Shown piece by piece: positions 1 through 5,186 of a stretch of 7,087 nt of DNA. Under the pieces are notes generated by a model, which saw only the letters and a list, made by a program, of their open reading frames with translations, ran no database searches and was not told where the DNA came from. Within the stretch, counting starts at the first letter, position 1. Each line of letters starts with the position of its first letter. The stretch lies in contig JASHTO010000445.1 of the NCBI GenBank assembly GCA_030040515.1, positions 1 through 7,087 on the forward strand. The letters are read 5' to 3'. Both the position numbers and the translations under genes were made by a program. The DNA is from Terriglobia bacterium (GTDB lineage: Bacteria; Acidobacteriota; Terriglobia; UBA7540).

Positions 1-2
1 CC

Positions 3-350
3 ACTTTCTTCCTGTGGCTTCTTTTTGTGGGTTATTTGATGCTGCGGAGTTATGTCATCGCTCCCGGGCGAGCAGCCTTGCTCGCAGCCGTGGTCAGTAT
101 TCTCGGCGTTGTGGACGCCGTCTTCGATTTTTGGGTCATCCGCATGAAGAACTATCGCGGGCAGCATCCCGGGCCGGTGATGGGCGGCGGAGGGCAGCTT
201 GATCCGCGCATGTGGGTAGCCGTGTTTGTCACCTGGGCGGCATTCCTACTTCTATTTTCTTATCTGGTGCGGCAATACGTGCGGGTGGCAGCGCTCCGGC
301 GCGAGGTGGCGCGCCTGCGGCGATTATGCGATTCCTCTTCGGGAGCATGA
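3..350 (+). CDS. ccmC: Cytochrome c biogenesis protein CcmC (heme export/handling), 3' part only
   Basis: The reading frame is open from the window edge to the TGA at 348-350, so this is the C-terminal ~115 residues and the true start lies upstream. CcmC is a multi-pass inner-membrane protein of the System I cytochrome c maturation pathway. It works with CcmAB and CcmD to load heme onto CcmE. The visible part starts inside a membrane segment (FFLWLLFVGYLMLR). A second hydrophobic segment with GVVDAVFDF matches the family's 'GVVNLPIIHYS' region, and a periplasmic loop YRGQHPGPV...LDPRM corresponds to the conserved 'WWNTLHQ...DPAM' stretch. The His at 165-167 aligns with the conserved heme-binding histidine of that loop. 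A last membrane segment and a basic cytoplasmic tail follow. The Trp pair usual before this His is replaced here by other residues. ccmD follows one base later, which supports the assignment. Confidence 0.85.
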   Translation, partial: TFFLWLLFVGYLMLRSYVIAPGRAALLAAVVSILGVVDAVFDFWVIRMKNYRGQHPGPVMGGGGQLDPRMWVAVFVTWAAFLLLFSYLVRQYVRVAALRREVARLRRLCDSSSGA

Positions 351-351
351 A

Positions 352-489
352 ATGGTCAACCTTTACCTGGTTTTTGCCTACGGAATTGTCTGGGCTATTT
401 TCGTCTTTTATGCCTGGATCATTCACCGCCGCCAGAATCGCCTCGAGAAGGAATTGCAGGAGCTGAAGAAGACTCTCGGCCAGAAATGA
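352..489 (+). CDS. ccmD: CcmD-family small membrane protein of cytochrome c maturation
   Basis: This 45-residue protein begins one base after the ccmC stop. It has a single membrane segment at about residues 4-24, rich in aromatic residues (NLYLVFAYGIVWAIFVFY). A short basic turn (HRRQNR) and an amphipathic, coiled-coil-like tail (LEKELQELKKTL) follow. That is the CcmD layout: N-out membrane helix, cytoplasmic charged helix. CcmD of E. coli is about 69 residues, so this is a short version. CcmD helps release holo-CcmE from the CcmABC complex. A GGGAG at 341-345, six bases before ATG352, supports this start. An ATG at 347 is in another frame and gives no CcmD-like protein. Position directly after ccmC is typical. 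It seems to be the last gene of the operon, as no ccmE or ccmF follows. Confidence 0.8.
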   Translation: MVNLYLVFAYGIVWAIFVFYAWIIHRRQNRLEKELQELKKTLGQK

Positions 490-542
490 TGTTTTTCCCT
501 CCGAAATCCACGAAATAGCCCCCAAAGTACGAATGTGCAGCC

Positions 543-564
543 ATATAGTACTTGAGTACTATAT
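543..564. promoter_or_regulatory. Perfect palindrome, candidate operator upstream of the kinase gene
   Basis: The arms ATATAGTACT (543-552) and AGTACTATAT (555-564) are perfect reverse complements separated by TG. The symmetry and A/T-rich ends fit a binding site for a dimeric transcription factor. It lies 11 bp upstream of the tentative -35 box at 575 and 54 bp after the ccmD stop. A further AGTAC half-site is seen at 526-530. I cannot name the regulator. A role as ccm operon terminator is unlikely, since the arms are A/T-rich and no T-run follows. Confidence 0.5.
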
Positions 565-574
565 CGTTAGCTCT

Positions 575-603
575 TTGCTATTTCCTGTCCCAAAATGTGA
601 TAT
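575..603 (+). promoter_or_regulatory. Weak sigma70-like promoter candidate for the kinase gene
   Basis: TTGCTA (575-580, 4/6 to TTGACA) and TGATAT (598-603, 3/6 to TATAAT) are separated by 17 bp. The -10 match is poor. The candidate rests mostly on its place just downstream of the palindrome and upstream of the hairpin series. Confidence 0.25.
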
Positions 604-850
604 GTTGGCGGTGAAGAAAAACCCGATTCCGGCCGATAGGGCTTGGGGGTGCCGGATGAAGGTAAACCCTATGTCGCTTCCCCGTGGTGGAGAAGCGCCT
701 CGATGCGAAGTGAAGTGACGTACTGAACGTCCGGCGCGGGATTTCCGCTCCCGGCAATACCCAAGTCTCGGCAACCACCGGCGGGATGCAACCGGATGGA
801 ATGAGCCGTACGCCCGCGATACAATTGCCTTTTGACGTTGAAGCAGGACC

Positions 851-3445
851 ATGAAAAAGGTTGGCCGTTACGACATCATCTCGGAGCTGGGCCGGGGCGC
901 CATGGGAATCGTCTACAAGGCCTCCGACCCCACCATCGACCGCGAGGTTGCGCTGAAGGTCCTTTCCCTCAGCGCTGCCCCGGACGAGACCGGCAATAGC
1001 CCACAGCAGATGTTCATGCGCGAAATCCGCGCCGCCGGGCGGCTGACCCACCCCTCCATCGTCACCATCCACGACGCCTTCGACGACCAGGAAACCCAGA
1101 CCAGTTGCATTGTGATGGAGATGGTTCCGGGCGCGACGCTCGAAAAGATCATCGAATCCGGCCAGCGCCTGAGCGTGCAGGAATCGCTCAATTTGATTCG
1201 GCAGGTCGCCGACGGGCTGGATTACGCGCATCGCCATCAGGTGGTCCATCGCGACCTGAAGCCTGCGAACATCCTGGTGACCGAGGATGGGCGCGCCAAG
1301 ATTACAGATTTCGGAATCGCCAAGGTGTTAGCGCATGAAGGTGTGGCGCGCACCGTGGGAATCCTGGGGACGCCTTCCTTCATGTCGCCGGAGCAGGTAA
1401 AGGGGGGCGAAATCGACGCCCGCACGGACATCTTTTCCCTGGGCATCATGCTCTACACGATGCTCACGGGCAAGAAACCCTTCGCCGGCAACACCGCAGC
1501 CGTGATGTTCCAGATTGTTTATGAAGAGCCGCCAGATACGAGTAGCCTGAATACCGAGCTGACCTCGTCGCACGATTATGTGGTGAACAGATGCCTGGCG
1601 AAGGACCGTGAGAAACGTTACAGCACCGCGCGCGAACTGCTGGGCGACTTGGACGATCTTCAGTATGGCCGAGAGCCACGTTCGCAGCCCGCGCCCACCG
1701 CACCGGAAGCGGATGCTCCGGCGGTGGGGCACACGATGGCCATGTCAATTCAGGATTTGATGAGGTCAGCATCGGCAAAGCCTGACCTCGTAGCGCCGCC
1801 TTCGCAAGCGACCCCTCAGCCTGAGCCTCCTGCACCACCCTTAGTGGAACATACCATGGCGATGCCGATCCCGAGTTTGAGGAGAGCGGCCACGCCGCAG
1901 CCGGTGCCGAGACCTGCTCCACCTCAACAAGCCGCGGCTCCCCCGGAGCCCCCCTCGACCCCTGCGGTCGACCGCACGATGGCCATGCCGATCCCGAGTC
2001 TAAGGAAGGCTGCGACGCCGCAGCCGGTGCCGAGGCCGAATTCGCCTGCGCCATCACCGCAAGCGGCTGCACCGCCCGAGCCTTCTGAGTCGCCTTCGGC
2101 GGCCGCAATCAATCACACCATGGCGATGCCGATTCCGAGCTTGAGGAAGTCCGCGACGCCGCCACCGCAGGTGGCGACGCCACCTCCTGCCTCGCCGCCC
2201 GCCGCCCCGCATTCGGAGCGGACGGTGGCGATGTCGATCCCGGATTTATTGAGAGGGGTAGCGCAGCCTCCCTCGGCGGGAGTTGCCGCCGCGCCTTCGC
2301 CAGGGTCCTCACTGCCGCCGCAGGTAAAGCCCGCGCCGGTTACACTGGCTCAACCTTTGATCGACCAGACGCAAGCGCCGAATCTCGCCGCAGGCACGCC
2401 CTCGGCCCCGGCTATGCCAGCAAAGCCTTCCCCCATGGTTTCAATGGAATCGGTGTCGAGAGAGCAGATCGTTGCGCCTGAACTATCCGCCGCACCATCG
2501 CCCACGCCGCCGGCGCGCGGGGCAACAATGCCTCCGCCTGCTCAGCCGACCATGCCGCCGACAATTCCCATGCGCGCGCCGGAGGTTTCCACACCTTCTC
2601 CAGCCGCCGGACCGCAAGCTCCGCCACGAGGTCCGGCACCTCAACCCATCGTGGAAGAGGCGGCTGAACGAGTCGAAGTCCCTGCTTCCGGAGCGCCCGC
2701 GGCCAAGTCAAATCTCATTCCTGTGCTGGCGAGCGTAGCGGCGGTGGTGCTGGCGATAGTATTGGCGTGGGCTTTCTTTGGGCATCATTCCTCGAAGGCG
2801 CCCGCGCCGCCTCCGCAAGCTGCGGCGCAAGCACCGCCGGCAACTCCGCCCTCGACTGGCGCCAATCCAATTTCAACTTCTCCTCCGGCCGTGGCTCCTG
2901 TACAGACAGCGCCCACTGCAAATTCTGAACCGGTGGTTACGCGAAAGCCTGTCGTCGCGAAGCCGAAGAAGGCGGCGTCAGTTGCCGCCACGGCACCAGC
3001 GCCTGCGCCTGAGCAACCTCAGCCGGTGGCTGCCACTCCGCCTCCGCAGCCAGCGGCACCCGCACCGGTCGCCAAGCCTGAGCCCCCAAAATTCGCCAAT
3101 ATCCCGCGGATTGTTACGGTGACATGTAACTTCGGTTTCAAAGAGGCGACATTTACGTTTACCGGCGGCGGACAACCCCTTTTTAGTCACACTTTCGAAG
3201 GCAAGAGAGAAAAGCATGGATTCCTAGGGATCAAGGGTTCACACGTAGGCAGTTTTAAGCAAACCATCACCGTGCCCGCCGGCACATCAGAACTTTCAGT
3301 CCACATCGAAGCAAAAGACCCAGGGGCCGACTTGAATAAGACCATCAAGATGCCCGCGCCGGGAGGCTTTGTTCCCACTCTTGCCGTGGAAGCCGATGGC
3401 GACCATCTATCACTCAATTGGCAAAGCGCCGCTTCCCCGAAATAA
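851..3445 (+). CDS. Transmembrane Hanks-type Ser/Thr protein kinase with repeat-bearing Pro/Ala linker and orphan C-terminal domain
   Basis: This 864-residue protein starts with a complete kinase domain (about 7-270). It has the glycine loop GRGAMG (14-19), VALK with K36, alpha-C E58, HRDLKPAN (D135, N140), DFG (153-155), GTP (173-175) and SPE (179-181) in place of APE. All catalytic residues are present, and the HRD arginine marks an RD kinase activated by phosphorylation of its activation loop. Residues ~275-619 form a Pro/Ala linker with five TMAM-type repeats. A membrane helix follows at about 622-643 (LIPVLASVAAVVLAIVLAW), then a Pro/Ala stalk (~648-749) and a beta-rich domain (~750-864) that I do not recognise. 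The topology puts the kinase and repeats in the cytoplasm and the last domain outside. ATG851 is chosen because the kinase fold starts at once. The only Shine-Dalgarno is AGGA (845-848), just two bases away, so initiation may be weak. Substrates are unknown; the downstream STAS protein is one candidate. Confidence 0.93.
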   Translation: MKKVGRYDIISELGRGAMGIVYKASDPTIDREVALKVLSLSAAPDETGNSPQQMFMREIRAAGRLTHPSIVTIHDAFDDQETQTSCIVMEMVPGATLEKIIESGQRLSVQESLNLIRQVADGLDYAHRHQVVHRDLKPANILVTEDGRAKITDFGIAKVLAHEGVARTVGILGTPSFMSPEQVKGGEIDARTDIFSLGIMLYTMLTGKKPFAGNTAAVMFQIVYEEPPDTSSLNTELTSSHDYVVNRCLAKDREKRYSTARELLGDLDDLQYGREPRSQPAPTAPEADAPAVGHTMAMSIQDLMRSASAKPDLVAPPSQATPQPEPPAPPLVEHTMAMPIPSLRRAATPQPVPRPAPPQQAAAPPEPPSTPAVDRTMAMPIPSLRKAATPQPVPRPNSPAPSPQAAAPPEPSESPSAAAINHTMAMPIPSLRKSATPPPQVATPPPASPPAAPHSERTVAMSIPDLLRGVAQPPSAGVAAAPSPGSSLPPQVKPAPVTLAQPLIDQTQAPNLAAGTPSAPAMPAKPSPMVSMESVSREQIVAPELSAAPSPTPPARGATMPPPAQPTMPPTIPMRAPEVSTPSPAAGPQAPPRGPAPQPIVEEAAERVEVPASGAPAAKSNLIPVLASVAAVVLAIVLAWAFFGHHSSKAPAPPPQAAAQAPPATPPSTGANPISTSPPAVAPVQTAPTANSEPVVTRKPVVAKPKKAASVAATAPAPAPEQPQPVAATPPPQPAAPAPVAKPEPPKFANIPRIVTVTCNFGFKEATFTFTGGGQPLFSHTFEGKREKHGFLGIKGSHVGSFKQTITVPAGTSELSVHIEAKDPGADLNKTIKMPAPGGFVPTLAVEADGDHLSLNWQSAASPK
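1730..2263 (+). repeat. Five in-frame repeats encoding the [H/R]T[M/V]AM[P/S]I-x-x-L motif in the kinase linker
   Basis: The five copies start at 1730 (HTMAMSIQDLMRSAS), 1850 (HTMAMPIPSLRRAAT), 1973 (RTMAMPIPSLRKAAT), 2114 (HTMAMPIPSLRKSAT) and 2219 (RTVAMSIPDLLRGVA). Their threonines are residues 295, 335, 376, 423 and 458, spaced 40, 41, 47 and 35 residues apart by Pro/Ala-rich sequence. A decayed sixth copy may exist near T507 (IDQTQAPNL). Copies 2 and 3 share the identical 20-mer ACGCCGCAGCCGGTGCCGAG (1892-1911 and 2015-2034), exactly 123 bp apart. That points to a fairly recent tandem duplication of a 41-codon unit. The motif sits on the cytoplasmic side with the kinase domain. It could be a set of phosphorylation or docking sites, but that is inference. 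Confidence 0.85.
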
Positions 3446-3483
3446 CGCCTCGGAATGGGGTCTTCTTCGAAATCATCCGGTCA

Positions 3484-3512
3484 TTTACATTATCGCCAGA
3501 GCCTTGTAGAAT
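3484..3512 (+). promoter_or_regulatory. Sigma70-like promoter of the STAS gene
   Basis: TTTACA (3484-3489, 5/6) and TAGAAT (3507-3512, 5/6) are separated by the ideal 17 bp. Transcription would begin near 3519, giving a leader of about 97 nt before ATG3616. It begins 38 bp after the kinase stop, so the STAS gene can be expressed apart from the kinase. Confidence 0.65.
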
Positions 3513-3535
3513 GCGCGTTCCCGCGTGGGAAGAAT

Positions 3536-3600
3536 CACCCCCCATCCGCGGCCGAGGGTGGGGTGAAGTCTCGTGACCGGTTGGTCGCCCCGAACGAGAC
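3536..3600 (+). promoter_or_regulatory. Two consecutive bulged hairpins in the STAS leader
   Basis: Hairpin 1 pairs CACCCC (3536-3541) with GGGGTG (3560-3565), then, after a two-base bulge, ATCC (3544-3547) with GGGT (3556-3559, one T-G pair), leaving an 8-nt loop. Hairpin 2 pairs GTCTCGT (3568-3574) with ACGAGAC (3594-3600), then GACC (3575-3578) with GGTC (3583-3586) around a GGTT loop. A 7-nt bulge, GCCCCGA (3587-3593), lies on its 3' side. Only two bases separate the hairpins, and hairpin 2 ends three bases before the Shine-Dalgarno. No T-run follows, so these are not ordinary terminators. They may stabilise the mRNA, place the ribosome or bind a ligand or protein; the function is unknown. 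Confidence 0.5.
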
Positions 3601-3603
3601 AAC

Positions 3604-3609
3604 AGGAGG
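3604..3609 (+). promoter_or_regulatory. Strong Shine-Dalgarno of the STAS gene
   Basis: AGGAGG lies six bases before ATG3616 and fixes the start. It is far stronger than the site before the kinase gene, suggesting that the STAS protein is made in larger amounts than the kinase. Confidence 0.8.
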
Positions 3610-3615
3610 GAAGGT

Positions 3616-3969
3616 ATGGCGTTAAACACCGTGGAGAAGGAAGTGAACGGCGTTACGGTAGTGGAATTGGCCGGCCGGATCACACTGGGTGAGGAAAGCA
3701 ACCAGCTCCGCACCTTGCTGAAGGATATCCTGAGCCGGGGCAAGACCCGCCTGGTTCTCGACCTTGCGGAAGTGACTTACATTGATAGCGCCGGCCTGGG
3801 CACTCTGGTGGCGGGGTTCACCTCCGCGCAGAACCAGGGCGCCAACCTGAAGCTGGCGAATCTCACCAAGCGTTTCAAAGAACAACTTCATATCACGAAG
3901 CTGGTCACGGTCTTCGACGTTTACAATAGCGTCGCCGACGCCGTCAAGTCGTTCGAATCGGCATCCTGA
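3616..3969 (+). CDS. STAS-domain anti-sigma factor antagonist (SpoIIAA/RsbV type)
   Basis: This 117-residue protein is a single STAS domain of the usual length. An N-terminal strand region (VTVVELAGRITL) leads to a helix, the central strand LVLDLAEVTYID, the signature DSAGLG (57-62), then NLTKRFKEQLHITKL and a C-terminal helix. S58 in DSAGLG is the residue phosphorylated in SpoIIAA and RsbV. Unphosphorylated antagonists bind the anti-sigma kinase and free its sigma factor; phosphorylation releases them. No HATPase-type anti-sigma factor, PP2C phosphatase or sigma gene is seen nearby. The neighbour is a Hanks-type kinase, a class known in actinobacteria to phosphorylate STAS antagonists, so a link is plausible but unproven. 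The gene has its own promoter and structured leader. Free-standing STAS proteins can also act in other complexes, so the target is uncertain. Confidence 0.92.
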   Translation: MALNTVEKEVNGVTVVELAGRITLGEESNQLRTLLKDILSRGKTRLVLDLAEVTYIDSAGLGTLVAGFTSAQNQGANLKLANLTKRFKEQLHITKLVTVFDVYNSVADAVKSFESAS

Positions 3970-4116
3970 GCGGCCAAGCGTGCCCGCTGGTTTCCCTCCC
4001 GCATCCTGCACGGGAATGACGCGCCGTTACACGACGCGGCGGGATTGATGGTGTGGGCGCGTGCTGGTGCGCTCTGTTGCAATCCCAAGTGACGCGCGGC
4101 GAGTGGGTCAAGAGGT

Positions 4117-5148
4117 ATGATGGGCCATCAAATCGCCCTGGGTCTGACGCTGGTTTTTGCGGGTGGAATGCTGAATGGCAGCTTTGCCGCCCCCATGAAG
4201 CGGCTTGCCGCCTGGCGCTGGGAGAATATCTGGCTGGGTTATTCTGTCTCCGGATTGCTGATTCTTCCCTGGGTCATCGCGCTGGCGACAATTCCGCATC
4301 TCGCGGGCGTGCTTCACCAGTGCTCCGCGGCGGCGCTGGCCAAGATAGCCGTATTCGGGTTCGCCTGGGGCATTGGCGGCATCCTGTTCGGCCAGGGAAT
4401 CTCCCGCGTAGGGCTGGCGCTCGGTTTCGCGGTGATTCTGGGTATCACTTCTTCGGTTGGATCTCTTTTGCCGATGACCATCCTGTATCCCGATCAACTG
4501 GGCTCCCGGCAAGGTTTGGCGTTGATCGCGGGAACCTTGGTTATGATCCTGGGTCTGGTCTTGCTGGGGGTAGCGGGGAAGCGCCGCGAGCGCGATAAGG
4601 CTTCCGGCAAATCATCTTCTTCGGAAGGCTCTGGCTTCACTGTGGGGCTCATTATCTGCATTCTCTCCGGGATCTTTTCTTCCATGGCCAACTTCGCCTT
4701 TGTTTTCGGCGAGGAAATGCGGCAGTTTTCGTTGCGGGCGGGGACATCGACGGCCATGGCCGGCAATGGAATTTGGGCGGTCGCCGTCAGCACCGGCTTC
4801 CTGCCCAATGCCGCTTACTGTTTTTATCTGTTGAACAAGAACCGAACCTGGGGAGTTTTTGCGGCAAAAGCCGGCGGCGTGGGCTACGCACTAGGTGCGG
4901 CCCTGATGGGAGTGCTCTGGTACAGCGGCATGGTCGTGTACGGAATGGGCGCAGATTCCCTGGGTTCGCTCGGAAAAATCGTCGGCTGGCCGGAGTTCTT
5001 GTCGATCGATATCATCGCCGGCATAATGTGGGGCTTCCTGAGCGGAGAATGGAAGGGCGTTGGGCGCGCCACACTCAGCTATTGCCTGGCGGGAATCGGG
5101 ATCCTCTTTCTCGCCATCGGCGTCATCAGTTTCGGAAACGCAACGTAA
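4117..5148 (+). CDS. rhaT: RhaT-family sugar/proton symporter (L-rhamnose transporter type)
   Basis: The 343-residue length nearly equals E. coli RhaT (344). It shows about ten hydrophobic segments in two halves split by a charged cytoplasmic loop at about 154-172 (GKRRERDKASGKSSSS). Family marks include APMKRLAAWRWENIW (25-39, compare APFKK..W.WE..W), LPWVIA, WGIGGILFG and, near the end, a GEWKG segment like RhaT's KEWNNAG. RhaT imports L-rhamnose by proton symport and belongs to the drug/metabolite transporter superfamily. No rhamnose isomerase, kinase or aldolase gene is present, so the true substrate may be another deoxysugar such as fucose. The start is ambiguous: AGAGG (4111-4115) is one base from ATG4117 but four from ATG4120, so the second Met may be used. 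It lies 147 bp after the STAS gene with no clear promoter or terminator between. Confidence 0.85.
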   Translation: MMGHQIALGLTLVFAGGMLNGSFAAPMKRLAAWRWENIWLGYSVSGLLILPWVIALATIPHLAGVLHQCSAAALAKIAVFGFAWGIGGILFGQGISRVGLALGFAVILGITSSVGSLLPMTILYPDQLGSRQGLALIAGTLVMILGLVLLGVAGKRRERDKASGKSSSSEGSGFTVGLIICILSGIFSSMANFAFVFGEEMRQFSLRAGTSTAMAGNGIWAVAVSTGFLPNAAYCFYLLNKNRTWGVFAAKAGGVGYALGAALMGVLWYSGMVVYGMGADSLGSLGKIVGWPEFLSIDIIAGIMWGFLSGEWKGVGRATLSYCLAGIGILFLAIGVISFGNAT

Positions 5149-5186
5149 ATCCCAACCACAATTCTTCGTTGATCGCGAAAGGCAGT

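Larger units (their letters stand above)
490..850. other. 361-bp intergenic region: possible operator, weak promoter and structured leader of the kinase gene
   Basis: I see no convincing gene here; the one short plus-strand frame (533-718) has no protein-like composition. The region holds a perfect palindrome (543-564) and a weak promoter candidate (575-603). Downstream come four local inverted repeats that could fold in RNA: ATAGGG 636-641 with CCCTAT 667-672; CGCTTC 675-680 with GAAGCG 692-697; GACGT 717-721 with ACGTC 727-731; CGGGA 737-741 with TCCCG 749-753. A longer-range pairing of GCGGG 781-785 with CCCGC 813-817 is also possible. If transcription starts near 610 the kinase mRNA has a leader of about 240 nt. 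I compared it by eye with c-di-GMP, c-di-AMP, cobalamin, glycine and other riboswitch consensus motifs from memory and found no match. In G+C-rich DNA some short hairpins are expected by chance. Confidence 0.4.

Noticed and set aside
533..718. Short plus-strand frame in the gap before the kinase
   Set aside because: No ribosome site, no domain, odd composition; it runs through the palindrome and the hairpins.
605..850. Known riboswitch classes (c-di-GMP, c-di-AMP, cobalamin, glycine) for the kinase leader
   Set aside because: Conserved core sequences of these classes as I remember them are not found; only generic hairpins remain.
578..1249. Long minus-strand open frame over the kinase leader and N-terminal kinase domain
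   Set aside because: It is antisense to an unmistakable kinase domain, has no recognisable motif and its codons mirror those of the plus-strand gene; an effect of high G+C.
1464..2108. Minus-strand open frame opposite the Pro/Ala linker
   Set aside because: Pro/Ala-rich coding sequence leaves few stops on the other strand; the product is low-complexity and has no family resemblance.
1730..2263. Spaced repeats considered as a CRISPR-like array
   Set aside because: Repeats are imperfect, unevenly spaced, in frame and inside a coding gene; they are protein repeats.
3992..4016. Possible terminator after the STAS gene (TCCCG/CGGGA, TTCCC/GGGAA)
   Set aside because: The stem is only about five pairs with a large loop and no T-run follows.
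4053..4598. Plus-strand frame overlapping the start of rhaT
   Set aside because: It overlaps the clear RhaT homolog in another frame and is arginine/glycine-rich shadow sequence.
5149..5186. Bidirectional terminator between the convergent rhaT and maturase genes
   Set aside because: No convincing inverted repeat with T-runs is visible in these 38 bases.
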